Positions 45,626-55,695 are shown, counted from the stretch's first letter. The stretch: DNA of 64,000 nucleotides from Loigolactobacillus jiayinensis (GCF_003946445.1 NZ_RHOF01000006.1:33030-97029); one strand, 5' to 3'. Made by a program: numbers and translations. The notes: generated from the letters alone by a model not told the origin.

Positions 45626-46636
45626 TTAAGCCAAATTTTCTTGCTTCCATTGCGCCAATTCAGTGGTGAAACGCCGGAAACCGGCTTGATCTTTTAGTGA
45701 CGGGAACTCGCCTAACATGATGCGTTGTGCTTGTTTCGCGTGCGGCCCTTTGTTTTGTAAAATCAAAATAGCCTTTTGCGCGGCTTCACTGCCGAAAAGT
45801 TCTTGCGGTAAATTTAGTAGTCCTTGCAGATACGTTGCTGTAGTCATCCATTTGGTCAGTCCCTTAGCCTCATCAGATTTAAAAATCAAACTAGGTACAA
45901 CAAAGAAACCAAAACCATCAGCTGCGGTATAGCGCATGCTTTGCTCAATCAACAAATGATGCGCGTATGAATGGCCACTAGTCGCATGGGTTGCAAAACT
46001 AGCTGCTCGTTCATCAACAGGATAATAACCAATCGGTAGGTCAGCAACACTAGCCGTGACTTGTGGTACTACCAAATCACTAATAGCATCTTGATGATAT
46101 AGTTCAACATCGAGGTTCTGCATTCGAGCACTAACGCCAGCTAAAGCCAACATCGTATCATCATTATCAACACCATAGGCTGTTAACGTCGTCTTATTAG
46201 TGGCTTGGAGCCGATTCAAAACCGTATATAATAAGTTGCCAGTACCCACGGTTAAATCCAACAAGGTCCCATCACTTGGCAAATCAGCTAAGGCTTCCAA
46301 TAAATAAGCCACTAAAAAGCCAATAGAGTCAGGTGTCATTTGATGATTAGCCTGAATTAAATCCGTTCGTTCGCCACGTAAAATAGCAAGTTGCATTGCT
46401 TGACGAATCTCATCAGTATTTAACTGGCCCAACTTGATCTGCCCGTATTGAGTGCTTAACTGATCACGTGTCTGCTGTTGTGGCAAACCATTTTCAACCT
46501 TGACACGACCACCGTCTAAAATATTCTCACTAGTTTCGATCAAGGCATCCATATAGGACACATCTAAATCTTCTTTCAACAATGCGGTTGTTGTATCAAG
46601 GCGCTTATACAATTCCCCAACATCTTTTTGTCCCAT
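45626..46636 (-). CDS. YtxK-like class I methyltransferase
   Basis: 336 aa. The N-terminal helical part (1-100) is followed by an N6-DNA-methylase-like Rossmann domain: motif I LLDLTVGTGNLLYTVL, motif II AYGVDNDD, and motif IV ADLPIGYYP where DNA adenine methylases have (N/D)PPY. The altered DLPIGYY suggests a different or no DNA substrate. In Bacilli this gene lies between comG and ackA; it is often annotated as competence-associated, but its role is not proven. Confidence 0.87.
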   Translation of the reverse strand: MGQKDVGELYKRLDTTTALLKEDLDVSYMDALIETSENILDGGRVKVENGLPQQQTRDQLSTQYGQIKLGQLNTDEIRQAMQLAILRGERTDLIQANHQMTPDSIGFLVAYLLEALADLPSDGTLLDLTVGTGNLLYTVLNRLQATNKTTLTAYGVDNDDTMLALAGVSARMQNLDVELYHQDAISDLVVPQVTASVADLPIGYYPVDERAASFATHATSGHSYAHHLLIEQSMRYTAADGFGFFVVPSLIFKSDEAKGLTKWMTTATYLQGLLNLPQELFGSEAAQKAILILQNKGPHAKQAQRIMLGEFPSLKDQAGFRRFTTELAQWKQENLA

Positions 46637-46721
46637 TTTTTCACCTCAAATTAAAATTGTTCACTTTTCTATTCTAACCAATACTAAAACGCTTTTCAAG
46701 CGCTTTCTTATTGTACTAGCA

Positions 46722-47024
46722 TTACTTTGTAACCGTTGACAGTGTCTGTGTGATGACTTGCGTTTGCGTATTTAATTTCACTTGCGCTTGTCGCTCAGTT
46801 AAATATACACGGCCAATATTAAAATTATACCACATTGCTTTTTCACCCTCAGCCTGTCGTGCTTGGGCCAAGGCAATCAAGCTCTCAACTTGGTAGTTTT
46901 CCTTGGCTAATTGTAAGGTACGCATTTGCCGCTCATAGACCTGTAAGTACCCTTGGGTCAGTAGCAATAAAACACTTAAAAATAAACAAGCCGATAATAA
47001 TAAGCTGGCTGATTGTTTCTTCAT
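46722..47024 (-). CDS. comGG: Competence protein ComGG
   Basis: 100 aa. One N-terminal hydrophobic helix (about 7-25, LLLSACLFLSVLLLLTQGY) without the type IV prepilin Glu-5 motif, followed by a polar C-terminal part. Identified mainly by position as the last gene of the comG operon; it overlaps comGF by 4 bp. In Bacillus ComGG is a minor pseudopilin. Confidence 0.75.
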   Translation of the reverse strand: MKKQSASLLLSACLFLSVLLLLTQGYLQVYERQMRTLQLAKENYQVESLIALAQARQAEGEKAMWYNFNIGRVYLTERQAQVKLNTQTQVITQTLSTVTK

Positions 47025-47473
47025 TTTGCCTCCTTCGCTGGTGGTAGATAAAATTCATCTTGATACTGTCGGCCGCTGTCCATAATAACTGTGAGTTTAA
47101 TAAACGGTGCTTGATAACTTAAGGTTACCTTTTCAGCACCAATCAGTAACGGCATATGACCCTGTTTTTCGCCCATCAAGCGAATCATTTGCTTATAAGG
47201 CTCGATGCGATAATGTTTATTTTTAGCCGGTTGATAGAAATAAATTTTATTGTGTTCACTTTTTTCAAAATTCGCACCAGCAATAAAATTAGTAAATTGC
47301 CGATCGGCCATATGCCACCGAATATCCTCTTCGACAAATGTCTGCTGCAACACTCGCGGCACTTGCTTTAATTCCGTCTGTAATAAGCTGAGAGTTAAAC
47401 TAAAAACTAACAGCGCAATGATGGTTTCTAGCAGTGTAAATGCCGCGGGGGCTCTACCAAGTAATTTCTGCAT
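47021..47473 (-). CDS. comGF: Competence pseudopilin ComGF
   Basis: 150 aa. Type IV prepilin signal APAAFTLLETIIALLVFSL with Glu at +5 of the mature protein; processed by ComC. The remaining domain (IRWHMADRQF, FYQPAKNKHYRIE) matches the ComGF family pattern. Overlaps comGE by 20 bp and comGG by 4 bp. Confidence 0.88.
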   Translation of the reverse strand: MQKLLGRAPAAFTLLETIIALLVFSLTLSLLQTELKQVPRVLQQTFVEEDIRWHMADRQFTNFIAGANFEKSEHNKIYFYQPAKNKHYRIEPYKQMIRLMGEKQGHMPLLIGAEKVTLSYQAPFIKLTVIMDSGRQYQDEFYLPPAKEAK

Positions 47474-47741
47474 AATGGCCGCCTTGCCCGACGCGTATTT
47501 TCTGTGTTTGCGTCTGCACCTGATACATCTGCCCGTCCACCTGTAATTGAGTCAAGCCAACTTTGTGCGCATGATGTTGTGCGGCCACGTGTAATACCTG
47601 TGCCTGATCTGTATCTTGCCGTTGCAGTTGTAATTTGGCAATAAATTGTTGGAACGTCAGATTAAACGTGTAAACACCGATTGCCACCACCGTTAACGCA
47701 CAAACACTTTCCAACAAAATAAAAGCACCCTGCTTATTCAT
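47454..47741 (-). CDS. comGE: Competence pseudopilin ComGE
   Basis: 95 aa. Prepilin-like N-terminus MNKQGAFILLESVCALTVVA, with cleavage expected after Gly. ATG at 47741 follows GTGGGG, making an 8-bp overlap with comGD; the longer in-frame reading is rejected. Fourth minor pilin of the operon. Confidence 0.82.
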   Translation of the reverse strand: MNKQGAFILLESVCALTVVAIGVYTFNLTFQQFIAKLQLQRQDTDQAQVLHVAAQHHAHKVGLTQLQVDGQMYQVQTQTQKIRVGQGGHYAEITW

Positions 47742-48144
47742 AAATTCCCCACCCCATTTGTGGCTTAATAATTGTTTTTTTAAAATAGGCCGAATTAAAT
47801 ACGATTCGGCTCGGTCCAATATGGCCAGGTGGATCGATCAAAATTTGCTGTGAATTTGAATGTAGGCCATTTGGCAGGTTAAGCGTTTTTTCTGATACAC
47901 CTTGGCGATCAGTAAACGTCCGAAAAGTAACCGTGTGTGTGCTGATCAGGATTTGTACCCGCTCACCGCGAAACAAAGCATAAGCTTGTAAGTAACGCCA
48001 CTCCTGATTAAATTTACTGAAGAAAAGTTGTTCCGCGTGGTATTGCTTGATCGGCCTAAACTGGGTAATTGGCAAAACCGCAAAACTGACAACCAAACAA
48101 AGGACAATTACCGACTCTAATAGTGTAAAAGCTTTATACTTCAT
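47734..48144 (-). CDS. comGD: Competence pseudopilin ComGD
   Basis: 136 aa. MKYKAFTLLESVIVLCLVVS is a type IV prepilin leader with the conserved Glu. The start overlaps the comGC stop (ATGA). C-terminal part is a small pilin-like beta domain. Confidence 0.88.
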   Translation of the reverse strand: MKYKAFTLLESVIVLCLVVSFAVLPITQFRPIKQYHAEQLFFSKFNQEWRYLQAYALFRGERVQILISTHTVTFRTFTDRQGVSEKTLNLPNGLHSNSQQILIDPPGHIGPSRIVFNSAYFKKTIIKPQMGWGIYE

Positions 48145-48452
48145 GGCTTAATGTTCAGCTTTTGCGCATGTTTAAACTGACGTGACGTTAAATAACCGTC
48201 CTTTTGTAATTCATCCAAACTGGGCACTTTGCCATCATTTTCATTTTGATACAGCTCACTTTGGGTAACAATAGTGCTACGGAAGGCCTCGTCCCCTGTT
48301 TCTTCAGCTTTTTGCCGCTGAGCCCCAACATTGGGCAGAATGATTAGAATTAGTAGCGTAATTATAAAAAGAACAACTACCATTTCAATCAACGTGAAAG
48401 CCGAACAACTTTTTAACTTTGCTTTAGAGCAGTTTCTTTTAATTTTAATCAT
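48141..48452 (-). CDS. comGC: Major competence pseudopilin ComGC
   Basis: 103 aa. Prepilin signal SCSAFTLIEMVVVLFIITLL, then the typical DELQKDGYLTSRQ tail of ComGC. Forms the transformation pilus. The leader is long (17 residues) and basic. TAATG overlap with comGB. Confidence 0.95.
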   Translation of the reverse strand: MIKIKRNCSKAKLKSCSAFTLIEMVVVLFIITLLILIILPNVGAQRQKAEETGDEAFRSTIVTQSELYQNENDGKVPSLDELQKDGYLTSRQFKHAQKLNIKP

Positions 48453-49531
48453 TAATATAGTCCCTCCATCATGTGGTACATCGGTAGTAACAAGCTTAAA
48501 TAAACGCCAACGATCAATAGTGCAATCACACCAAATAAAAGCGGTTGGACATAAGTCGCTAACTTAGCTAGACTGGCTAGCATTTTTTTATAGGTTAAAC
48601 GTGCTGCCATCAGCAGTTCCTCGCTTAGATGTTCCAGTGAGCGCCCTTTACGAACAAATAGTTTTAGTTGTGCTGGTAGTAATGGCTGTTGCGTGATAAT
48701 CTCACTTAACGAACTACCAGCTGCCAATTGGGGCTCGATTTGTTGGCCAAGGCAATACAATAAGCTGTTCGGTGATAAAGTTCGCAACAATTGGCAGATT
48801 GCCTGTAAATTCAAACCGCTTTTCAATAAAATTGCCAAGTTAAATAACAGATAGTAATGATAATAATAGCGATAGGTTTTGCCCAGCACCGGTAATTGCA
48901 TCCGTGCTTGGGCTTTTTTTAACGGATCACGCTGTAAATAAACACGCAATAACCTGCCCACTAGTAATAAAATACCTAACCCGATAACGCCAATAAATAA
49001 TAACCAATAGAGTAAAACTTCATTGTCTAAGTTAAGCTGCCACTGACGTAATTCCGGCCCAATCAAATAGCGCACCACTAATAATAGGCCGACGACCAGC
49101 GTTAGCAACAACAATGGATAACGCAATAAACGTTTTAATTGTTGCCGCTGGCGTAACTTTTCAGCTAACAGGCGGCCGATTTGAGTCAATGCATCCGTTA
49201 AATCACCATGTTCTTGGGTAATACGAATTTGGTTAACAATATCCTGATCGACGCCAATTCGCTGAAACCCAGCGGCTAAACTCGCACCGTTACGTAATGC
49301 CTCACTTAATTGATCTAGTCGCTGTTCATATTGCGGCAATAGAACCTGCATAAATTGGATACTTTGAGCAATTGAAAAACCAGCTAGTAATAAATCAGCG
49401 AGTAAACTAAAAAAATCAGCTTGAAAATGCGTTTGCTGTGATTTAGCCGTTTTTAAATGCCTGCTGTGTTGCCAAACTAATTTGATCCAGCTTAACGGCA
49501 CGAGCCAAGTTCTGCTGCCAAGTCGATTCAT
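48452..49531 (-). CDS. comGB: Competence type II secretion-like inner membrane protein ComGB
   Basis: 359 aa GspF-type platform protein. Two GspF domains (about 25-150 and 225-350) with helices near 150-170, 185-205 and 330-350. ATG at 49531 is 8 nt after GGAGG and creates an 89-bp overlap with comGA, long for this operon but supported by the ribosome site. Confidence 0.9.
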   Translation of the reverse strand: MNRLGSRTWLVPLSWIKLVWQHSRHLKTAKSQQTHFQADFFSLLADLLLAGFSIAQSIQFMQVLLPQYEQRLDQLSEALRNGASLAAGFQRIGVDQDIVNQIRITQEHGDLTDALTQIGRLLAEKLRQRQQLKRLLRYPLLLLTLVVGLLLVVRYLIGPELRQWQLNLDNEVLLYWLLFIGVIGLGILLLVGRLLRVYLQRDPLKKAQARMQLPVLGKTYRYYYHYYLLFNLAILLKSGLNLQAICQLLRTLSPNSLLYCLGQQIEPQLAAGSSLSEIITQQPLLPAQLKLFVRKGRSLEHLSEELLMAARLTYKKMLASLAKLATYVQPLLFGVIALLIVGVYLSLLLPMYHMMEGLY

Positions 49532-50399
49532 TATCATTTCCTCCTTGGGTGGGATCATAAATATCAAACAAAACCGCCGCGCCGGCTTTTGTTGGCAGTA
49601 AACGTTGATAGCTAACGCCAGTTAAACAAGCCTTTAGCGTGGCGGGCGCAATTCCTAATTCACTTAACCGAGTCGGTACTTGCCGCGCTGTTCGTGCATG
49701 GACTGTGCTTAACACTAAATGCCCACTTAAGGCCGCTCGGGCAGCTACGTTAGCGGTTTGCTCATCGCGAATCTCGCCGACGATCAAAATATCGGGACGA
49801 TGGCGTAACCCAACTTTCAATAACGCCGCATAGGTCATCCCCGCTGCTTCGTTAACTTGTAATTGCAAAAAATCAGTTTGAAAAATTTCGATTGGATCTT
49901 CAATCGCCATCACCATTTTACTATCGCCTAACTGTGCAGCTAGCTCATAAAGCGTCGTTGTTTTACCTGAACCAGTTGGCCCGGCGAAAACGACCAAACC
50001 GCGCTGTTGGCATAACGCCGTCAATTGACTAAATTGTTTAGGTAGCACATATTGCATTTGCCCAGACTGTGCGTAAATAAAACGAATCACTAATGATTCT
50101 TGATTCTGAAAGTTGCCCACAGCCGATAACCGTAAGAAGATCAATTGACCATCGATCTCTATCTGCCGTGCGCCTAGCTGCGGACGCCTGGTTTCACTTA
50201 ACGCCATTTTTGCAGTGAACTTTAAATGATTCAGCCACGCCTTAGCTAGTTCAACTGGTAGCGTACGAATTAACTCAATTCCAGTCGCAGTCCGCATTTG
50301 TAACTGGTAGGAACATTGATACGGTAAAAAATACAAATCACTGGCACGTTCAGCAATACATTGGCGTAATAACATCGTAACCTCAGTTGTGATCGACAA
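49443..50399 (-). CDS. comGA: Competence pilus ATPase ComGA
   Basis: 318 aa GspE/PilB-type ATPase. Walker A GPTGSGKTTTLYELA, Asp box AIEDPIEIFQTDFLQLQV, Walker B DILIVGEIRDEQT and His box ALSGHLVLSTVHA are in order. No zinc tetracysteine is seen, as in ComGA. The start is TTG at 50399, 7 nt after GGAGG; an ATG nine codons in has its own GAGG. TGCGTATA upstream (50434-50441) might be a SigH-type -10, but I cannot verify this. Confidence 0.95.
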   Translation of the reverse strand: MSITTEVTMLLRQCIAERASDLYFLPYQCSYQLQMRTATGIELIRTLPVELAKAWLNHLKFTAKMALSETRRPQLGARQIEIDGQLIFLRLSAVGNFQNQESLVIRFIYAQSGQMQYVLPKQFSQLTALCQQRGLVVFAGPTGSGKTTTLYELAAQLGDSKMVMAIEDPIEIFQTDFLQLQVNEAAGMTYAALLKVGLRHRPDILIVGEIRDEQTANVAARAALSGHLVLSTVHARTARQVPTRLSELGIAPATLKACLTGVSYQRLLPTKAGAAVLFDIYDPTQGGNDNESTWQQNLARAVKLDQISLATQQAFKNG

Positions 50400-50462
50400 A
50401 CGCTCACCTCCATTTTTATGTCTATATATTTAATATACGCAGATTAACCCAGCTATTTTTTT

Positions 50463-50501
50463 GCAAAAAAAATACACTGCAAAATTTGCAGTGTATTTCA
50501 A
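50463..50501 (-). terminator. Terminator after yebC
   Basis: AAATACACTGCAAA and TTTGCAGTGTATTT pair perfectly; eight T follow on the minus strand. Confidence 0.9.
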
Positions 50502-50529
50502 GTACTGAAGCTTTCTTTACAAGCACTTA

Positions 50530-51270
50530 CTATGCTTCTGTATTTTCTGGTAATTCACCAGCATAATAAACTTCTGAAACGTCATCATCGTCTTCTAACA
50601 AGTCGATCATGCGTTCAAATTGTTCTGCTTTTTCAGCTGGTACTGGTGTGACATTTTCAGGGATCATCGTTAACTCAGCGGTAGCTAATTTATAATCTTT
50701 AGCTTCCAAAGCATCACGCACTTGCGCCAATTGCTTAGGATCAGTATAGATTTCAAAAGCGTCATCACTAGTTTGAAGATCGTCGCCACCGGCTTCCAAT
50801 ACATCTTCCAGCATTTGATCTTCATCAATATCTAAGCCTTCACGTTCAATGACGATCAAACCACGCCGATCAAACATGTAAGCCACTGAACCAGCTGCAC
50901 CCATTGTGCCACCATTGCGGGTAAAAGCTACTCGCACGTTAGAAGAGGTCCGATTTTTATTATCCGTTAAAGCATGTACTAAAACAGCAATACCACCGGG
51001 AGCGTAACCTTCATAAGTAACTTCATCATAATTTGCTGTATCAGAGCTTGAGCCCTTATCTACAGCCCGTTTAACGTTATCTTTAGGCATATTCGCAGCG
51101 CGTGCTTTATCCATGATCAAGCGTAATTGGGGGTTAGATGAAGGATCAGGACCCCCAGCTTTTACAGCCATGTATAACTCGCGAGATATTTTTTGGAAAA
51201 TTTTTCCACGCTTAGCATCCTGAGCGTTTTTACGGCCTTGGATATTATGCCATTTTGAATGTCCTGACAT
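50530..51270 (-). CDS. YebC/PmpR-family protein
   Basis: 246 aa. The conserved start [20 protein letters not shown] and the acidic C-terminal region [12 protein letters not shown] identify the TACO1/YebC family. Long called a transcriptional regulator, it is now linked to translation of difficult peptide stretches. The start at 51270 follows GAGGG; the 27 extra in-frame residues are rejected. Lies directly ahead of the comG operon. Confidence 0.95.
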   Translation of the reverse strand: MSGHSKWHNIQGRKNAQDAKRGKIFQKISRELYMAVKAGGPDPSSNPQLRLIMDKARAANMPKDNVKRAVDKGSSSDTANYDEVTYEGYAPGGIAVLVHALTDNKNRTSSNVRVAFTRNGGTMGAAGSVAYMFDRRGLIVIEREGLDIDEDQMLEDVLEAGGDDLQTSDDAFEIYTDPKQLAQVRDALEAKDYKLATAELTMIPENVTPVPAEKAEQFERMIDLLEDDDDVSEVYYAGELPENTEA

Positions 51271-51359
51271 GTTATGTCCCTCTTTCCTTATCTTATCAGT
51301 CCGTCTTATTAAAAGACACCTAATATATAGTAGCAGATACACCGCTTGCAATCAAGCGC

Positions 51360-51905
51360 CTATGCGGCTTTTTTACTACGGTGTTGCCAAAACTTGGTGA
51401 ACAACCAGGCCAAAATAATTGCCGTTAGTGCGCCTGTTGCATCTAAGAGCACATCTTGGAATAAGGGTGTTCGCCCGCCAGTCAAACTTTGGTGGAATTC
51501 ATCTAGCGCGGCATAGCCAGTGGCCGCTAACCAAACAACGATCATCGTCAAACCAGTTTGCTTGATCCGATTTTTGTAGCCCATATAACCACCAAGACCA
51601 ATCAAGAAATAACTACCAAAATGTGCACCTTTACGGATAAAAAACTCAATAAATTTAAAATAGCCACTACTAGCGATGCTGACTTCTTGACCAACATACT
51701 TAAATGAGATGCCTGATAATAATTGTTTAAAGGGTTCATTAGCTAGCCAGCGCTCTAAAAACGGCACTGAGGTTTGCTGCTTGTAAGTCTGTGAAGAACT
51801 AATGAAAAGTAGAACCATGATGACTAGTGCTAAAACTAACCACCAATTATCGCGTGATAAACGTTTAATGCCGCTCACTTCCCTATTGTGATTTACTTGC
51901 CTCAT
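51360..51905 (-). CDS. VanZ-family membrane protein
   Basis: 181 aa, four membrane helices. The VanZ motif AALDEFHQSLTGGRTPLFQDVLLDATGA contains the usual His/Arg/Asp residues. VanZ proteins give low-level glycopeptide tolerance; the biochemical role is unknown. The start is uncertain: a TATAAT box (51908-51913) lies only 2 nt ahead of the first ATG, so the true start may lie downstream. Confidence 0.85.
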   Translation of the reverse strand: MRQVNHNREVSGIKRLSRDNWWLVLALVIMVLLFISSSQTYKQQTSVPFLERWLANEPFKQLLSGISFKYVGQEVSIASSGYFKFIEFFIRKGAHFGSYFLIGLGGYMGYKNRIKQTGLTMIVVWLAATGYAALDEFHQSLTGGRTPLFQDVLLDATGALTAIILAWLFTKFWQHRSKKAA

Positions 51906-52001
51906 CGATTATAACGTATTTTATACCGGCGGCTCAACGATTCAGCAAAAATTTAGGCCATAAAAAAATCGCACCTTATAGGCACGATTTTTTACAACTA
52001 A

Positions 52002-53816
52002 TTATTCAACCGTAACTGCCTTAGCTAAGTTACGTGGTTTATCCACATCATAACCGCGATTTAAGCTGGTGTAGTACGCCAATAATTGTGCGGGCACAAC
52101 ACTTAACAACGGCGAAATCAATGGATCAATATTATCTAAAATAATGTTATCGTCCTTATCGGCAACATTTTCCATAGCGATGGTAAAAACATGTGCGCCA
52201 CGTGCCCGAACTTCTTGCACGTTACCGCGAGTATGGCTAGCCACACGTTTGTCCGTAATGATCGCCATGACTGGTGTACCGTCCTCAATCAAAGAAATTG
52301 TGCCATGTTTCAATTCAGCACCAGCAAAACCTTCCGCCTGCACGTAAGAAATTTCTTTTAATTTCAAGGCAGCTTCCAAAGAAACTGCGTAATCATAGCC
52401 ACGGCCAATATAAAAGGCATTACGTGTTGTTGCCAAATAGTTTTGCGCCAATTGATTGATGAAATCTTTTTCGTCAATAATTGTTTGCATCCCATTAGCA
52501 ACTAAGCCTAATTGCGTGCGTGCATCGAAGTCTTGTGCTGCCTTAACGCCACGCTTTTCACCTAATGCTTTGGCCAAAATCGTTTGCAATGCAATTTGTG
52601 CTGTATAAGCTTTAGTTGAAGCAACAGCAATTTCTGGACCGGCATTTAGTAACAACGTGTAAGTTGCTTCACGTGACAACGTTGAACCCTGCGCATTGGT
52701 CATGGTCAAACTTGGGTAACCCCATTCATTGACTTTGACTAAGACTTGGCGGCTATCAGCAGTCTCACCACTTTGCGATAAGAATAGGAAGAAGGGTTTC
52801 TTCGACAATAATGGTGTATTGTAACCAAATTCACTGGCCAAACCAACTTCAACTGGGATGTCGGCTAAGTTTTCAAAAACTGATTTAGCGGCTAAGCCAG
52901 CATTGTAACTAGTGCCAGCAGCTAAAATATATAACCGATCAGCTTGATCTAAGGCATTTAACAAATCAGCAGCGATCACTGGCTTGCCTGCTTCATCCAA
53001 ATAATCTTGGGCTAAACGCCGTAAAACAGCTGGTTGTTCGTTAATTTCTTTTAACATGTAAAATGGAAATGGTCCTTTTTCGGTATCACTAGCATCCATA
53101 TCAACATGGTATGATGCACGACTAACGGCTTCGCCAGCAATAGTTTCAATGGCAATATTGTCTTTAGTGACTGTTACCATTTCACCATCATGTAATTCGA
53201 TAAAGTCTTTAGTTTCGGCTAACATTGCCATAGCGTCAGAGCATACGACGTTGAAGCCATCACCAACACCGACTAATAACGGGCTCTTGTTCTTAGCCAC
53301 ATATAATTTATCAGCTTGTGTCCGATCAACCAATAAGAAAGCATATGAACCGTCGAGTAACGTCAACGTTTTACGAAAAGCTTCTTTACCAGATAAATTT
53401 TCAGTTGTTGCAAAATGAGCAATCAATTGCACCACAACTTCAGTATCGGTTTGGCTAACGAGCTCAACGTCAGCTAAATATTGGTCACGTAATTCAGCAA
53501 AGTTATTGATGACGCCGTTATGAACCAAATAGAAACGACCATCAGCAGAAATATGTGGATGCGCATTGGAGTCGCTTGGCACACCATGTGTGGCCCAACG
53601 TGTATGGCCAATTCCCATGGTTCCAGCAACTTCTGAACCAATTTTTGCTTCTAATGCAGCGATCCGGCCTTTAGTCTTAACTAAATAGTCATGACCATTT
53701 TGATCATTAACGTAAACGCCAGCTGAATCATAACCGCGGTACTCTAATTTTTTAAGGCCGTTTAATAAAATATCGACCGTATTTTCTTTACCGATGACAC
53801 CAACAATTCCACACAT
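52002..53816 (-). CDS. glmS: Glutamine-fructose-6-phosphate aminotransferase
   Basis: 604 aa. Makes glucosamine-6-phosphate, the first step to UDP-GlcNAc. Met is followed by the catalytic Cys (MCGIVGVIG); the N-terminal Ntn-glutaminase domain covers 1-235 and two SIS domains follow (TSYNAGLAAK; SQSGETADS; STKAYTAQ), ending PRNLAKAVTVE. ATG at 53816 follows AAGGA. A glmS ribozyme occupies its 5' UTR, giving product feedback. Confidence 0.97.
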   Translation of the reverse strand: MCGIVGVIGKENTVDILLNGLKKLEYRGYDSAGVYVNDQNGHDYLVKTKGRIAALEAKIGSEVAGTMGIGHTRWATHGVPSDSNAHPHISADGRFYLVHNGVINNFAELRDQYLADVELVSQTDTEVVVQLIAHFATTENLSGKEAFRKTLTLLDGSYAFLLVDRTQADKLYVAKNKSPLLVGVGDGFNVVCSDAMAMLAETKDFIELHDGEMVTVTKDNIAIETIAGEAVSRASYHVDMDASDTEKGPFPFYMLKEINEQPAVLRRLAQDYLDEAGKPVIAADLLNALDQADRLYILAAGTSYNAGLAAKSVFENLADIPVEVGLASEFGYNTPLLSKKPFFLFLSQSGETADSRQVLVKVNEWGYPSLTMTNAQGSTLSREATYTLLLNAGPEIAVASTKAYTAQIALQTILAKALGEKRGVKAAQDFDARTQLGLVANGMQTIIDEKDFINQLAQNYLATTRNAFYIGRGYDYAVSLEAALKLKEISYVQAEGFAGAELKHGTISLIEDGTPVMAIITDKRVASHTRGNVQEVRARGAHVFTIAMENVADKDDNIILDNIDPLISPLLSVVPAQLLAYYTSLNRGYDVDKPRNLAKAVTVE

Positions 53817-53849
53817 ATACAACATCCTTCTCTCGATTAAGTTTAGTTA

Positions 53850-54000
53850 GTATATGTTTCCAACTGCGTAAACGCTGCTCTATTGCAAGCTCACACTTGT
53901 TTTTAACAGACGTTCTGTAGAGTGCAGACCCTGGAGTCACCCGCCGATTATCGATAAACTCCATCCTCGTCAACCACAATTTGTGGCCCAGGCGCTATTC
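53850..54000 (-). ncRNA. glmS ribozyme
   Basis: On the minus strand the sequence ATAGCGCCTGGGCC starts the core; cleavage is expected between A (53996) and G (53995). The conserved blocks GTTGACGAGGATGG, AGTTTATCGA and TCGGCGGGTGACTCC follow in order, and P3/P4-like hairpins lie 3' (to about 53850). Glucosamine-6-phosphate acts as cofactor for self-cleavage, lowering glmS mRNA. Confidence 0.95.
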
Positions 54001-54056
54001 CGTTTTAAAAATTGGTATATACTTCTTTCTACATATTGTTCTTGGAAACAGGTATA

Positions 54057-54085
54057 AATATAGCTGATTAAACAAGGATTGTCAA
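54057..54085 (-). promoter_or_regulatory. glmS promoter
   Basis: On the minus strand TTGACA (54080-54085) and TATATT (54057-54062) are exactly 17 bp apart, about 50 bp ahead of the ribozyme cleavage site. Confidence 0.8.
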
Positions 54086-54141
54086 TTAATTCACTAACTA
54101 TTTTTAAAAAAATTAATTATTGGTATGATTCATGTGTAAAT

Positions 54142-54172
54142 AAAAAAGTCAAGGATTATCCTTGGCTTTTTT
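54142..54172 (-). terminator. Terminator after glmM
   Basis: AAAAAAGCCAAGG and CCTTGACTTTTTT pair around ATAAT on the minus strand. The following 54173-54255 holds nothing recognisable. Confidence 0.85.
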
Positions 54173-54255
54173 CGCTAACTAAATTTAAAAATATCACAGC
54201 ATTGGTGCAAGCAGACTTGTATCAAGAATTGACTCATTGATCTACTTTTTGGTGG

Positions 54256-55614
54256 CTAATTAAGTCCAACTCGTTCGCGCACAACGGTTGCGATACGCTC
54301 AACATATTGATCGACTTTTTCCTGTGTGGCTGCTTCGGCCATTACACGTAATAGTGGTTCAGTTCCGCTTGGGCGAACCAAAACACGACCATCACCGTTC
54401 ATTTCTTTTTCGACGGTGTCGATGACTGACTTGATTTCTGGATCAGCCAATGCTTGTTTTTTATCGACTACCTTGATATTAACTAGGCGTTGTGGATAGG
54501 TTTTAACAGGCGCTGCCAATTCAGATAAAGGTTTTCCAGTTTGTTTCATCACATTCAGTAATTGAATACCCGTTAATAAGCCGTCACCCGTTGTATTGTA
54601 ATCAAATAATACAACGTGACCTGATTGTTCGCCACCTAAGTTATAGCCCTTGTCGCGCATTTCTTCAACCACATAACGGTCACCGACCTTAGTCTGTTTC
54701 GATGTTAGATTTGCGGCTGCCAGTGCCTTGTACAAGCCAAGATTACTCATAACCGTTGTGACCACCGTATCCTGCTTCAAGCGGCCGTGACTAGCAAAAT
54801 ATTGACCGAGAATGAACATGATCTTATCGCCGTCAACAATATTACCCAGTTCATCAACCGCAATACAGCGGTCGCCGTCACCGTCAAAAGCAAGTCCAAC
54901 TTGGGCTTGTTGTTCAACTACGGCCGCAGCTAATTTTTCAGGATGAGTTGAGCCAACACCGTCATTAATGTTCACCCCATTAGGCTTAGTTGCGATCGTA
55001 GTAAATTCAGTTTCTAAGTCAGCAAATAAACGGGTTACGATTCCTGAAGTCGCACCATTTGCAGCATCTAAGACGACATTCATTCCTGATAGATCATCTT
55101 GTAAGGTTTGTTCCAAAAATTGCGTGTATTTTAACATGCCTTCTGGATAATCAGCTAATGTGCCTAACCCATCAGTTGCTGGCCGGGGTAATTTATCCTC
55201 AGGTGCATCCAGCAAAGCCTCAATTTCATCTTCTTGTTCATCCAATAGCTTAAAGCCGTCAGGACCAAAGAACTTGATACCGTTATATTCAGCCGGGTTA
55301 TGCGATGCCGTGATCTGCACACCTGCTGCCGCGCCTTGAATCCGTGTTAAATAAGCGACCGCCGGCGTGGAAATGATGCCTAGATCCAACACTTCTATAC
55401 CGACAGATAGCAGGCCAGAAATCAGTGCTTGTTGTAATAATTGACCAGAGATCCGCGTATCGCGAGAAACTAAAACCAGCGGCTTCTTATCTTGATCAGC
55501 TTGTGCTTTGGCTAAAACATAGCCGCCAGTCCGGCCGACGCGAAAGGCTAGTTCAGGAGTTAATTCCTGATTAGCCACACCACGAACACCATCTGTTCCA
55601 AAGTATTTACCCAT
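54256..55614 (-). CDS. glmM: Phosphoglucosamine mutase
   Basis: 452 aa. Converts glucosamine-6-P to glucosamine-1-P. The catalytic Ser is in [11 protein letters not shown], metal-binding DGDGDR in [15 protein letters not shown], sugar loop GGEQSGH and phosphate loop [15 protein letters not shown] at 55614 follows GAGG. Third gene of cdaA-cdaR-glmM; GlmM is known to inhibit CdaA in several Firmicutes. Confidence 0.97.
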   Translation of the reverse strand: MGKYFGTDGVRGVANQELTPELAFRVGRTGGYVLAKAQADQDKKPLVLVSRDTRISGQLLQQALISGLLSVGIEVLDLGIISTPAVAYLTRIQGAAAGVQITASHNPAEYNGIKFFGPDGFKLLDEQEDEIEALLDAPEDKLPRPATDGLGTLADYPEGMLKYTQFLEQTLQDDLSGMNVVLDAANGATSGIVTRLFADLETEFTTIATKPNGVNINDGVGSTHPEKLAAAVVEQQAQVGLAFDGDGDRCIAVDELGNIVDGDKIMFILGQYFASHGRLKQDTVVTTVMSNLGLYKALAAANLTSKQTKVGDRYVVEEMRDKGYNLGGEQSGHVVLFDYNTTGDGLLTGIQLLNVMKQTGKPLSELAAPVKTYPQRLVNIKVVDKKQALADPEIKSVIDTVEKEMNGDGRVLVRPSGTEPLLRVMAEAATQEKVDQYVERIATVVRERVGLN

Positions 55615-55695
55615 GTTTGAATTCCTCATTTCGTATTTTAAATATATTCTTTCAATTAGCGTTTGTTTTAACTTGGCTTTTGATCCATGCTTACG

